Assembly: GCA_023145375.1 (NCBI GenBank)
Contig: JAGLDY010000015.1
Location: forward strand, 74,007 to 106,612
Reading direction: 5' to 3'
DNA from: Candidatus Sabulitectum sp.
Lineage (GTDB): Bacteria; Fermentibacterota; Fermentibacteria; Fermentibacterales; JCC-6
DNA: 32,606 nt
In this document: one piece after another, positions 23,503 through 32,179 of the stretch
Numbering within the stretch: position 1 is the stretch's first letter
Layout of the letters: each line of letters opens with the position of its first letter
Notes under the pieces: model-generated
The model's input: the letters and a program-made list of their open reading frames with translations, nothing else
Told to the model about the DNA's origin: nothing
Databases searched by the model: none
Made by a program: the position numbers and the translations under genes

Positions 23503-24489
23503 TCAGTCGTCTAACAGTTTAATTACTCTGGCTTCCCGGACTCTGAGTACACCGTCGATCTGACTCAGCTTTTCAATAATTCTCGGGGTTTTTCCCACAG
23601 CGCCATGGCCTGTGATCATACCAACAAGTTTTGTTCCGTCTTCAATCACATCACAGACAAGAACTTCATCAATGAAGAAGACTGTAGTGAATATCTGCTG
23701 GATGGAATCTTTATCAATATCTACAATGATGTAGCTCATTGAGCCCGGCTGTCTTCTTCCACTGGCCTGCGTCTCCTGCTTAACAGCTTTCTGATACGTG
23801 TCAATGAACTGATCCACATCTCTGTCCAGCTTTGGTCGTTCTACCTGAGACATTGAAAGAACCTGAATTCCATCAATGGCCTTTACCGTATCAAAGACTG
23901 TTTCGATGCCTTCTGCTGATTCAGCCTGAGCCAGAAGAATTACATCAAAATCTCCCCGAACCGCATCGCATGACTGTATACCAGGCATGTTGTAGAGCTT
24001 GTCAAAGATCTCCATACTGTTCTCGTTATCAGTGATCTTTATTGTGAGATACGCACTGGTGGATTCACGCATACCATCTTCAACCTGTTCCCCGGTTTTA
24101 TCAGTGGAGGTTTTTCCAGGTGCCAGTTCCTCAAGAGCACTGACCAGTTCAGGAATCTCAAACGGCTTGTTTAAAAACCCGGTGTTGTACTCCGCCAGCG
24201 CTGTCATCATAAGTCTTTCATCCCCAAAGCCTGTTATCACAAGCACCGGGAGATCAGGATACTGGTTCTTTATTACCTTCAGGATCTTCAGCCCATCGAT
24301 ATCCGGCATGAAGATGTCTGTTATCAGGTAATCGTACGCCAGCCCTTTGTTCCTGGACTGGTTAAGTTCGTGTATTGCCGATATTCCATCCGGGCATGCT
24401 ACTACGGAATAGTCTTCCTGGGTGAGACCGAAGGTAAGATTCCTGCGAATCTCAGCCTCATCGTCTATTATGAGTACTCGACCCTTCAA
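23503..24489 (-). CDS. Response regulator with receiver plus two Lrp/AsnC-type (RAM-like) domains
   Basis: This encodes 328 residues. Receiver domain 1-122: acidic pair IDDE, phospho-acceptor Asp58 (LITDIFMP), Thr86 and Lys108 (LNKPF). After a linker come two alpha/beta domains at about 146-217 and 252-327. The first (AYLTIKITDN, MPGIQSCDAVRGDFDVILLA) matches the Lrp/AsnC C-terminal ligand-binding domain; the second (SYIIVDIDKD, IDGVLRVREARVIKLL) is a similar ACT/RAM-like fold. No DNA-binding domain is visible, so output must be by protein contact or ligand-controlled oligomerisation. The start is TTG with GAGGAGG 6 bases upstream. It sits inside the transhydrogenase operon between nfnB and the nuoE-like gene. 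Confidence 0.8.
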   Translation of the reverse strand: MKGRVLIIDDEAEIRRNLTFGLTQEDYSVVACPDGISAIHELNQSRNKGLAYDYLITDIFMPDIDGLKILKVIKNQYPDLPVLVITGFGDERLMMTALAEYNTGFLNKPFEIPELVSALEELAPGKTSTDKTGEQVEDGMRESTSAYLTIKITDNENSMEIFDKLYNMPGIQSCDAVRGDFDVILLAQAESAEGIETVFDTVKAIDGIQVLSMSQVERPKLDRDVDQFIDTYQKAVKQETQASGRRQPGSMSYIIVDIDKDSIQQIFTTVFFIDEVLVCDVIEDGTKLVGMITGHGAVGKTPRIIEKLSQIDGVLRVREARVIKLLDD

Positions 24490-24531
24490 TGGATTCCTCC
24501 TCTGTTGTTAATAAAAGATACGGATGAGTGA

Positions 24532-24560
24532 ACGCTATGACTCGCTCTTCCTGAAGTCAA
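24532..24560 (-). promoter_or_regulatory. Weak candidate internal promoter before the REC-RAM gene
   Basis: On the minus strand TTGACT (24555-24560) lies 17 bases from TAGCGT (24532-24537). The -35 is good but the -10 matches only three of six positions, so this is tentative. It would let the second half of the operon be expressed apart from nfnAB. Confidence 0.22.
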
Positions 24561-24574
24561 GAACTTGCTATACA

Positions 24575-26038
24575 TCAACGGACTTCCGCTCTGCTCAATT
24601 CCAGGCCGTCTGCAAGATCTGCCCATCTACCTGAAGAAAGATACAGATTCATTGCTCTTGCGGCTCTTCTTCCGTGACCCATTGCCAGGATTACTGTGGC
24701 TGCCCCAAGAACGATGTCTCCACCTGCAAAAACTCCCGGGACAGAGGTCTGACCAGTTGTTTCGTTTACAATGATACCCCCCCAGTTTGTTACATCAAGT
24801 TCAGGGTAGGAGGCTGGAACCAGAGGATTTGGACTGTTACCTATTGCCACTATCAGTATATCAGTTTCCATGATGTACTCTGAACCCTCGATGGGGATAG
24901 GGCGTCTTCTTCCAGAAGCATCCGGTTTTCCAAGTTCCATTTTGATCAGTTCAGCACCTGTTATCCATCCTGTATCGTTACCCACCAGTCGAATCGGGTT
25001 GTTCAGAAGATGGAATTCAACCCCTTCTTCCCTTGCATGGTGGATCTCTTCAAGTCTGGCAGGCATCTGTTCTTCGGCTCTCCGGTAGACTATGAGGGAT
25101 CTCTCTGCTCCCATTCTGAGTGCGGTTCTGGCACAGTCCATCGCAACATTGCCACCGCCTACTGTTATTACGGTTCTGCCTTTTACAATGGGAGTATCCG
25201 ACTGCGGGAAGGTGTAAGCCTTCATGAGGTTTGCTCTGGTGAGGTATTCGTTTGCGGAGAGTACTCCCAGGAGATTTTCTCCTTCAACTCTCATGAACCT
25301 GGGAAGACCGGCACCTGTTCCTATGAATACAGCGTCGTTCTCTTCAACTATTTTTGCAACGGGAGAAGTTTTTCCGACAATGTAGTTGTAGCGGAACTTG
25401 ACCCCGATTTTTTCAAGATAGTCAATTTCTGTCTGAACTATGGCTTTCGGAAGTCGGAATTCTGGAATTCCGTACAGAAGAACCCCGCCGGCTTTGTGGA
25501 ATGCCTCGTATACAGTTACATCGTGTCCAAATTTGATAAGGTCTCCTGCAACGGTCAGACCTGCGGGACCGCCACCTATAATGGCAACTTTCTTATTTGT
25601 TTTTGACACCTCCGGAGGGGTGGGGTACACTCCCTGCTTCCTTTCCCAGTCTGCGAGGAACATCTCCAGTTTTCCTATCATCACAGCTTTGCTGGGATCC
25701 TTCTTGGCCTTTCCGATGACACAGACCGCCTGGCACTGCTCTTCCTGGGGGCAGACTCGTCCGCAAACTGCTGGAAGAAGATTCTTCTGTTTAAGAACGT
25801 GTACACCCTGCTTGAAATCGCCCTGTGCAATTGCTTTAATAAATCCGGGAATGTCTATGCTCACAGGACAGCCTTCAATACAGAATGGCGTTTTGCACTG
25901 AAGACATCTCTGTGCTTCCACCATTGCCATCTCAGGTGTGTAGCCCAGGGGAACTTCCTTAACATTGTGGATCCTCTCTTTTGGATCCTGCTCGGGCATG
26001 ACGGTTGGTGGGATCTTCAGTCTTTCTGTGGGTTTCAT
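24575..26038 (-). CDS. nfnB: NADH-dependent ferredoxin:NADP+ oxidoreductase large subunit (GltD/GltA family)
   Basis: This encodes 487 residues. Layout: the N-terminal Fe-S domain with CLQCKTPFCIEGCP and CGRVCPQEEQCQAVC binds two [4Fe-4S] clusters. The FAD site is AIIGGGPAGLTVAGDL and the NADPH site is ITVGGGNVAMDCARTALRMG, with the family segment GASGRRRPIP-like (DASGRRRPIPIEG) after it. The C-terminal FAD motif is GVFAGGDIVLGAATVILAMG. In Nfn this subunit carries the bifurcating FAD and handles ferredoxin and NADPH; stand-alone homologues are glutamate synthase small subunits. Pairing with the adjacent nfnA by a one-base stop/start overlap (TAATG) supports NfnB. Confidence 0.92.
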   Translation of the reverse strand: MKPTERLKIPPTVMPEQDPKERIHNVKEVPLGYTPEMAMVEAQRCLQCKTPFCIEGCPVSIDIPGFIKAIAQGDFKQGVHVLKQKNLLPAVCGRVCPQEEQCQAVCVIGKAKKDPSKAVMIGKLEMFLADWERKQGVYPTPPEVSKTNKKVAIIGGGPAGLTVAGDLIKFGHDVTVYEAFHKAGGVLLYGIPEFRLPKAIVQTEIDYLEKIGVKFRYNYIVGKTSPVAKIVEENDAVFIGTGAGLPRFMRVEGENLLGVLSANEYLTRANLMKAYTFPQSDTPIVKGRTVITVGGGNVAMDCARTALRMGAERSLIVYRRAEEQMPARLEEIHHAREEGVEFHLLNNPIRLVGNDTGWITGAELIKMELGKPDASGRRRPIPIEGSEYIMETDILIVAIGNSPNPLVPASYPELDVTNWGGIIVNETTGQTSVPGVFAGGDIVLGAATVILAMGHGRRAARAMNLYLSSGRWADLADGLELSRAEVR

Positions 26039-26904
26039 TATTCCCCCTTTTTCTTCAGGGATGCTTCCAGTCGGCAGCCTGTTTCGTCTGAATAGTGTTC
26101 AAGGGCAACTCTCTCATAACTGCTGTAGGTATTCAGCCGGGCTATCATTTCATCGAAGTCGACCTCATGGCCGTCGAACTCAGGCCCGTCAACACAGGCG
26201 AATTTTGTTTTTCCCCCTACAGTAACCCTGCATCCTCCACACATTCCGGTTCCGTCCACCATTATGGGGTTCAAACTAACAAGAGTGGGGATGCCTAATT
26301 TTTTTGTGAGCAGAGATACGAATTTCATCATTATTGGGGGGCCCATACAGATGCATTGATCGAACTTCTCACCCTGATCTACCAGCTCATTAATTGCATC
26401 AGTTACAAGTCCCTTTTTCCCCTTTGAACCATCATCAGTTGTTATTATCACCTTGTCGCTCACTGCGAGCATTTTCTTCTCAAGTATCAGCAGATTCTCC
26501 GACCTTGCGCCAAGAATGGATGTAACCCTGTTTCCTGCTTCTTTCATGGCTTGTGCCACAGGGTAGAGGGGGGCAATACCTATTCCACCACCCACACAAA
26601 CCACATGGCCGACCTTTTCTATGTGAGTTGGCTCTCCAAGGGGACCTGCAATGTCTGGAATAGAGTCGCCTACGCTCATCTGAGCAAGTTTCAGTGTTGT
26701 TTTTCCCACTGATTGAATTATCAGGGTTATGCTTCCCTCGTTGCGGTCCACATCCGCAAGAGTGATGGGAATCCTTTCTCCATCGTCACAGATCCTTATC
26801 AGAACAAACTGTCCCGGTTGCCGATAGGCTGCCACATCAGGGGCATGCAGCCTGTAGAGCGTGATGTCAGGACCCAGAGTTTCTTTGTACAGGATTCTGT
26901 GCAT
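26038..26904 (-). CDS. nfnA: NADH-dependent ferredoxin:NADP+ oxidoreductase small subunit
   Basis: This encodes 288 residues of the ferredoxin-NADP reductase fold. An FAD-binding barrel (YRQPGQFVLIRI, ERIPITLAD) is followed by an NAD-binding domain (VVCVGGGIGIAPLYPVAQAM, CICMGPPIMMKFV) and a C-terminal [2Fe-2S] segment DGTGMCGGCRV with a further Cys in KFACVDGPEFDGHEVDF. The length and this ending match NfnA/SudB. In the complex it oxidises NADH and passes electrons to NfnB. It is the first gene of the operon, with GGAGG 7 bases before the ATG and a plausible promoter about 30-60 bases upstream. Confidence 0.93.
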   Translation of the reverse strand: MHRILYKETLGPDITLYRLHAPDVAAYRQPGQFVLIRICDDGERIPITLADVDRNEGSITLIIQSVGKTTLKLAQMSVGDSIPDIAGPLGEPTHIEKVGHVVCVGGGIGIAPLYPVAQAMKEAGNRVTSILGARSENLLILEKKMLAVSDKVIITTDDGSKGKKGLVTDAINELVDQGEKFDQCICMGPPIMMKFVSLLTKKLGIPTLVSLNPIMVDGTGMCGGCRVTVGGKTKFACVDGPEFDGHEVDFDEMIARLNTYSSYERVALEHYSDETGCRLEASLKKKGE

Positions 26905-26934
26905 GGAATGCCCTCCAATTTGGAAAATTTGGAT

Positions 26935-26962
26935 CTAATAATAAACAAGGTTCTTTTGTAAA
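26935..26962 (-). promoter_or_regulatory. Candidate promoter of the nfnAB-stn-like operon
   Basis: On the minus strand TTTACA (26957-26962), a 16-base spacer and TATTAG (26935-26940) predict a start near 26929 and a 25-nt leader. The surrounding DNA is AT-rich. Several overlapping -10-like hexamers occur, so the exact element is uncertain. Confidence 0.38.
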
Positions 26963-27095
26963 AAAATGCATCTCTGCCATGACCACGGCAAGCATCACAA
27001 TATTCTTCAATCAGGTTCCAGTCAAGTAGCTTGAAACTCCTTTGCTGAGAGGGTTTCTACTTTTTCAAGAAGATTTCCTGAACGACTGTATCGAT

Positions 27096-27128
27096 AATTG
27101 CACCGGCAGTATGTTTGCCGGTGCAATT
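27096..27128 (-). terminator. Perfect 13-bp stem-loop downstream of the ammonium transporter gene
   Basis: AATTGCACCGGCA (27096-27108) and TGCCGGTGCAATT (27116-27128) pair perfectly around a 7-base loop, 40 bases past the stop of the Rh/Amt gene. Neither side has a T-tract, so it may be a 3' stabilising or processing structure, or a factor-assisted terminator, rather than a classic intrinsic terminator. The rest of 26905-27167 shows only the nfnA promoter and no gene. Confidence 0.5.
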
Positions 27129-27167
27129 GTCTGAACAGGCAGAACTTCTGCAGACCGCCATCAGATG

Positions 27168-28250
27168 TCAGTCAAGCAGGAATTCTTCAGAATCCACATA
27201 TGGGACTTTTCTTCTTCCAGTGAGGGAGAGGATCTTTCCTGCAAAAAGACCTGAAATGATGGAGAATACAATGGTGATCAGGATCCCTTTGATCTGATTG
27301 GATCTGCTGATACCATCAACGGCAATGATCGCAACAAGTCCGCCAAACAATCCAGGCAGACCATGAAGGTTGAATACACCGCATGTGTCTATCTTCTTTG
27401 TAAGTGCCTGGAAGCGGCTCTGGATCACCGCGAAGCCCGCAGTTGAAAGAACACCTGCAAGGATACCAATCAAGAAGGCAACCTGCGGGGAAACCTTGTC
27501 GCATGTTGACCCGATGGCAACACCACCGGCCAGGGCAGCGTTTGCTATGTCCGCAGGGGAGATCTTGCCCCGAAGCTTCACAGTGGCGAAGTATGTTGCG
27601 AGAGTTGAGCCGGATAAGGCCAGTATCACATTAATTATGGTCATGGGGATTTGCTCTACGGCCACGAGAGCAGCACAGAAGGATGGCCAGAATACCCACA
27701 GGATCATACCACCCAGTAGAGAAAAGCGATCACTCACAGAATCTGCTTCAATAGGTGTTGCAAATTCCTTTTTGGTGGTCATGACAAAAGCTGCCGCCAG
27801 TCCGAACAGAGCACCGAAAGCGTGTATCACGATGGAGCCGCCTGTATCAACGAAACTGCCATGGGCAACCAACCCGAATCCACCTTCCAGTAAGATCCAT
27901 TCATTCAATGCGTAGAATGGTACAAAGAGTATACCCAGAAGCAGGTACTGGTACATTTTCAGCCTGCCGAGCACAGCACCTGAGGCGATCAGGAGACTTG
28001 CTGCAGCAAATTCAGCCAGGATCAAACTGTCTATCTGTGAAGTGGCACTTCCAATTATCCCCAGACTTTCCTTTATGAAATAGAGCGGGATGGTTATGCT
28101 TACAAGCAGGTATGTAGCCGTGAGAGCGGAACGACCATACTTCTTTACAAAGACCATGAGGAAGCCAAAACCAAGAAGAAGCATAGCCATGACATGTATA
28201 GCTCTAAAGTATTTCAACACTTCAAGGATTGGCAGTAATTCATCGTTCAT
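27168..28250 (-). CDS. Rh/Amt-family ammonium transporter
   Basis: This encodes 360 residues and about eleven membrane helices. The twin pore histidines are in SIVIHAFGALFGL (helix 5) and FNLHGLPGLFGG (helix 10). GSTCDKVSPQVAFLIGILAG and the overall pattern resemble Rh proteins more than AmtB, which usually reads GLVAITPAAG there. It should pass NH3/NH4+ across the inner membrane. The ATG at 28250 (MNDELLP) is preferred over the one at 28262 because GGAG lies 6 bases before it. No PII (glnK) gene adjoins, unlike most amtB loci. The upstream neighbour on the same strand is the large sigma-54 activator gene. Confidence 0.88.
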   Translation of the reverse strand: MNDELLPILEVLKYFRAIHVMAMLLLGFGFLMVFVKKYGRSALTATYLLVSITIPLYFIKESLGIIGSATSQIDSLILAEFAAASLLIASGAVLGRLKMYQYLLLGILFVPFYALNEWILLEGGFGLVAHGSFVDTGGSIVIHAFGALFGLAAAFVMTTKKEFATPIEADSVSDRFSLLGGMILWVFWPSFCAALVAVEQIPMTIINVILALSGSTLATYFATVKLRGKISPADIANAALAGGVAIGSTCDKVSPQVAFLIGILAGVLSTAGFAVIQSRFQALTKKIDTCGVFNLHGLPGLFGGLVAIIAVDGISRSNQIKGILITIVFSIISGLFAGKILSLTGRRKVPYVDSEEFLLD

Positions 28251-28373
28251 AAATGTCTCCATTTCCCGGTTTGTGTACGTGTCTTCCCAAAGGCAACACC
28301 GATAATAGTATTGATCTGTTCCAACTACCAGATGTAATTGGTGGATTCAGAACACAACGGGTAAATCCCTCTT

Positions 28374-31300
28374 CTAATTTTCTTCCGCCAGATATTTCCG
28401 AAGAGTCTTTGGGTCGCATTTCAGAGCTGTTGCTGCCTTTGTTCGACTTCCTCCAAACGATTCAACTGTCTGCCTGATATGTTTTCCTATTGCTTTGTGA
28501 AGAGTTAGTGTATCAGCGTTTTTTGTAGTAATGCTGTTGAACGATATGTGACTCTTCTGTATCGTATTTCCTGCTGATGCGATTGAAGCTCTTTTCAGGA
28601 CGTTGGAAAGCTCCCGGATGTTACCGGGCCATCGGTGCAGGGACAGCTGATCAAGTGCTCCTCTGGTGATATTCTTTTTTGTGAAGTGCGAGACCAGCAA
28701 TGGAATATCCTCCAGTCTCTCCCGTAAAGGCGGAAGATCAATACGCACAACTGAGATCCGGTAGTAAAGGTCAGTTCTGAAAGAGCCCCGGGTGATCCGA
28801 TCCTCCACATCGGCATTTGTTGCCGCAACTACCCTTACATCGGTTGTTCTTTCTCTGGTCTCTCCCAGTCTTCTGAAAACTCCTGTGTCCAGTACCCGCA
28901 GTAGCTTTACCTGCATGTGCAAAGGCAGATTGCCTATTTCATCAAGGAAGAGAGTTCCTCCATCAGCTTCTTCAAGAAGTCCTCTCCTGGGGGAATTTAT
29001 ACCGGTGTAAGCACCTCTTGCTGCCCCGAAGAACTCTGATTCCATCAAAGCTTCTGGAATTGCACCGCAGTCTACGGGAATGAAGTTGCGGTGTTCCCTT
29101 TTGCTACCGAAATGTATTGCTCTGGCACAGAGTTCTTTGCCGGTTCCTGTCTCTCCTGATATGAGAACCGGAACAGTTTCCTTAGCTACCATTTCGAGTT
29201 CATATCGGATCTTTCTCATTCTTCTGGAATCTCCGATAATGGTTTCAGAGAGATTATCTTTCCTCCCAGGAGGAATTCTCACAACAGGTCCTGCTGCCAG
29301 CACTGATGCCACAGGTTCCAGGAAGCAGGCAACTTCATGGGCAGTAGTACCCCTGCAGTAGAGAGGATTGATCCCTGGAACAGAGACCATGTTCAGCCCC
29401 TCTTGAACGGATATCTCCTCCAGGTTTAGAGATCCGGCAAGCTCGGATAGAAGTGCTTCACTCTCAAGATAGCTTTGTATCCACCTTGAAACCTTTCCCA
29501 GTATGCATCTGATCCTATGCTCAGAAAGCTGCTCTACCGGAGCAGTATCCCATCCTGTGCTAAACAGATCGTTGTAGTTCTCCAGTTCACCGGCATCAAG
29601 CTGATTGAGGGTATCTTCTCTGCACTTGAAAATCCTTTCTCTAAGCTGTGCATCGTCTGGAAAACCGCACTTTTCCGCAAGCCTGCAGGCGAACAGGGGA
29701 GATGGAAGATCCAGAAGCAACTCAAACCCCTTCTCCCTGTCCACCCCAGAGATGACCTGCACTGCTGCCATTTCCTCAGGCAGCTCTGTTACCATCTCAT
29801 TGATCTCTGTTTCAGTGAGGTTGTGAGTTGCCTTTTCAAGAAGCAGTTCTATTTCGGCAAGGCATACCAGGTGTCTGTCTCCAAGAACATGCCCTCTGGA
29901 GCGGGCTTGTCTTAGAAGTTCACAGCCTCTTTGAATATCTCCAGACTGGATATAGAGCTGGCCTGCATAGAGGGTGCTAATCCCGGAATAGAGTTCAAGA
30001 CCATGCTTTCCTGCCAGCTCAGCCGCTCTGAGAGCCAGGGGGAGAGAATGCTTACCACCGCCAAGTAGAGTGCCTCTGTAGGCCTCAAGCATGTTTAGCA
30101 TCTGCTCGGCCAGGATTCCACCGGTTTCCATGTGCTTTCTCAGTGTTACAAGTGTTTCCCCTGCGGTTACCGGGCGTCCCATCTTCAACTGGAGAACGAA
30201 GAGGTCAATGTGCGGAGGTCTTGTGAAGGAGAGTACGCTTTCATCGTGGTATTGCACTGCCGTCCGGAAGTCCTCCAGTGCTTTTTTCCAGTTGCCTGCC
30301 ACCTGCAGAGTACGCCCTCGCTCCTGCAGACTCTTTACCAGATGAGAAACACTTGCAATCCTCTTTGCAAGTGATACCGCAGCTTCAGCATGCTTCAATG
30401 CATCCTCATACATCCCTAATCGCATTTCAAGGCTTCTAAGGGCGCACAAGATGTTTACTTTCTTCCCTCCTGTGGTTTTCTCCAAACCATTCTTGAGGGG
30501 CAAAAGGGCAGATGCTGGAGAGCCTGAAAGATCATGGAGCCTTGCCATCATGGGAAGAGCTTTCGGATCAGAGGTATTCTTAAGCACATCAAGAGCTTCT
30601 TTGATCTCGCCATGGCCCAGATAGGCCTCTGCAAGAAGGATGTCCTCATTTGTATCCGTCAGCTGATCGGAAGCATCCTGGAATCTTCCCAGAGCCATAA
30701 GGATCCTGCCCTTGAGAGCAGAGTTTTGTTTTGAAACAAATTGAAGTGCTTCCGGGAATCTACCCAGTGCATACAAGCTTTGCGCTTTATTGTCATCTTC
30801 CCTCTCACCGGGCAGTGCAGCAGAGTACCTCCAGGCTCCCTCTCTAAAGAGAACACCGTCAGAGAATGCAGGCTTGTTGATCCCAGTGACAGATCCAGCG
30901 GGAACCCTGCATCTCGGGCCGTACCATGATGCCCCTGTTCCTTGTATTCTGGCGACCTCCGGGATTTCTCCCAGCGGAAGATCAACAGCTGAAGTTATTG
31001 CTCCTTTGATCGATAACCTTCTACCAGGGAAAACCTGTGGTACAGATGCCCCGCATAGAACCAGCCGGAGTCCCGGCGGGATCAGCCGAGTCAGTTCTAT
31101 CAGGAGAGCTGAAAAATCCTCCTGATCTTCGCTGAGACCATGGACGATCAGGAGCTTCTCAATTCCACCCTGACCGGTGAAAGCATTTTCCAGCAACTCT
31201 CCGGGAGATTTAGTCACCGTTCCAACTGGAGTATCCGGTAATGGTCGTTTCTGCTCTCCCGCTGCACAGCGAAGCACTCTGCATACCCAGCCTTTTTGGG

Positions 31301-32006
31301 CAGCGACGCTGCTCAGTTGATTTACACACAGGTCCCTCGCCTGCCAGCTTCCCCCCTGAATTATGCTAACGCCTGCCTTCGGCACAAGCACAGGGGAGAG
31401 GGGAATACCAGTGGAGTATCCGTATTTCTCGGCTGTTTCCAATCTTTTTCTAATTCTGTTACCGGAGAGATCGACGGCTTCTTGCTTTTCGACAGGGTCT
31501 GAAAGCCAGTTCATTCTCAAGGCTGTTGATGCGAGCATGTAAAGATCTGATATTGCACCTGGTATTCCACCGGCTTTTACCTCACACGGTGCGTCTGGGT
31601 GAATTGAAAGCAGACCATCCCCCCAGAGGATCAAAGCTGGTTTTCCTTTAACCATCATTAGACTGTGTTCATCTATGGAAAGGTGATGCATCCCTTTGGT
31701 GTGCAGATGCTTTAGCGGCGTGATCAACTCAGGAAGGGTCAGGCTTCCCGCCAGTGGAGAGAGATCCCGGTTTTTTACCGACAGACAGAAGGAGCCATCA
31801 GACATATCTGATATTCCATCCGGGAGGATGATACCGCGGATACCCCGGGCACGGTCGTGCAGAGAACTCAGATGCTCTACCGGTGTATCTCCCGGCAGAA
31901 TGCGTCCAAGTCTCTTCGCTCCATGCTGATCCACAAATTCAATGTGGGACCTCCCATGGGAATCATGAGTACTCAGGGAAATATTCTCTACTTCTATATT
32001 GTTCAC
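28374..32006 (-). CDS. Giant sigma-54 activator: pseudokinase, degenerate NTPase, TPR-like region, AAA+, Fis HTH
   Basis: This encodes 1210 residues. Residues 20-170 look like the remains of a Ser/Thr kinase: KHLHTKGMHHLSIDEHSL stands where HRDLKPEN is expected, WGDG for DFG, and SDLYMLASTAL for the D-x-x-S-x-G helix, with no ATP-binding lysine evident. At 230-350 is a degenerate P-loop (IIQGGSWQARD) and Walker-B-like LLIVHGLSED. Alpha-helical TPR-like repeats fill about 430-780. The AAA+ domain (about 920-1150) is intact: Walker A GETGTGKE (951), sigma-54 loop GAYTGI (998), GGTLFLDEIG (1016), RTDLYYR. A Fis HTH ends the protein. The GTG start at 32006 has GGAGG 6 bases upstream. Its likely target is the divergent sigma-54 promoter. 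Confidence 0.85.
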   Translation of the reverse strand: MNNIEVENISLSTHDSHGRSHIEFVDQHGAKRLGRILPGDTPVEHLSSLHDRARGIRGIILPDGISDMSDGSFCLSVKNRDLSPLAGSLTLPELITPLKHLHTKGMHHLSIDEHSLMMVKGKPALILWGDGLLSIHPDAPCEVKAGGIPGAISDLYMLASTALRMNWLSDPVEKQEAVDLSGNRIRKRLETAEKYGYSTGIPLSPVLVPKAGVSIIQGGSWQARDLCVNQLSSVAAQKGWVCRVLRCAAGEQKRPLPDTPVGTVTKSPGELLENAFTGQGGIEKLLIVHGLSEDQEDFSALLIELTRLIPPGLRLVLCGASVPQVFPGRRLSIKGAITSAVDLPLGEIPEVARIQGTGASWYGPRCRVPAGSVTGINKPAFSDGVLFREGAWRYSAALPGEREDDNKAQSLYALGRFPEALQFVSKQNSALKGRILMALGRFQDASDQLTDTNEDILLAEAYLGHGEIKEALDVLKNTSDPKALPMMARLHDLSGSPASALLPLKNGLEKTTGGKKVNILCALRSLEMRLGMYEDALKHAEAAVSLAKRIASVSHLVKSLQERGRTLQVAGNWKKALEDFRTAVQYHDESVLSFTRPPHIDLFVLQLKMGRPVTAGETLVTLRKHMETGGILAEQMLNMLEAYRGTLLGGGKHSLPLALRAAELAGKHGLELYSGISTLYAGQLYIQSGDIQRGCELLRQARSRGHVLGDRHLVCLAEIELLLEKATHNLTETEINEMVTELPEEMAAVQVISGVDREKGFELLLDLPSPLFACRLAEKCGFPDDAQLRERIFKCREDTLNQLDAGELENYNDLFSTGWDTAPVEQLSEHRIRCILGKVSRWIQSYLESEALLSELAGSLNLEEISVQEGLNMVSVPGINPLYCRGTTAHEVACFLEPVASVLAAGPVVRIPPGRKDNLSETIIGDSRRMRKIRYELEMVAKETVPVLISGETGTGKELCARAIHFGSKREHRNFIPVDCGAIPEALMESEFFGAARGAYTGINSPRRGLLEEADGGTLFLDEIGNLPLHMQVKLLRVLDTGVFRRLGETRERTTDVRVVAATNADVEDRITRGSFRTDLYYRISVVRIDLPPLRERLEDIPLLVSHFTKKNITRGALDQLSLHRWPGNIRELSNVLKRASIASAGNTIQKSHISFNSITTKNADTLTLHKAIGKHIRQTVESFGGSRTKAATALKCDPKTLRKYLAEEN

Positions 32007-32082
32007 ATGATCCTCCAGACATTTGTAACATAGAATACAGCAATAGATAAAGCAATATCGGTATGCTCTTTCATCAATAGTA

Positions 32083-32117
32083 GGGAAATAATCCCATGCA
32101 GAAGGAAAATATCCCAT
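32083..32117 (+). promoter_or_regulatory. Two direct repeats, candidate upstream activating sites
   Basis: GGGAAATAATCCCAT (32083-32097) and AGGAAAATATCCCAT (32103-32117) match at 12 of 15 positions, are 20 bases apart start to start (about two helical turns), and each has a GGA-to-TCC dyad. Their centres lie about 117 and 97 bases upstream of the predicted sigma-54 start point, the usual place for enhancer sites bound by the Fis-type HTH of an activator. Confidence 0.5.
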
Positions 32118-32122
32118 AAAAA

Positions 32123-32157
32123 GTATCTATTGTTTCTCATTGATTTCGCTAAGATAC
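32123..32157 (+). repeat. GTATCT / AGATAC inverted repeat
   Basis: GTATCT (32123-32128) and AGATAC (32152-32157) form a 6-bp inverted repeat with 23 bases between, located between the candidate enhancer repeats and the sigma-54 promoter. It may be a looped operator or chance. Confidence 0.25.
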
Positions 32158-32179
32158 ACAGATGCAATATGATAAGGCT

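Noticed and set aside
27020-27080. Imperfect AGTAG-AAAC / GTTT-CTACT inverted repeat
   Set aside because: Pairing is broken by unequal gaps, and the perfect stem 20 bases away is a better structure.
28359-28369. GGG-TAAAT-CCC dyad upstream of the ammonium transporter as a further activator site
   Set aside because: It is 11 bases rather than 13 between outer G and C, is single, and no sigma-54 promoter follows it.
32007-32117. N-terminal extension of the giant activator
   Set aside because: The extra 37 residues are Cys/Tyr-rich and cover the candidate enhancer repeats; GTG 32006 has a perfect ribosome site.
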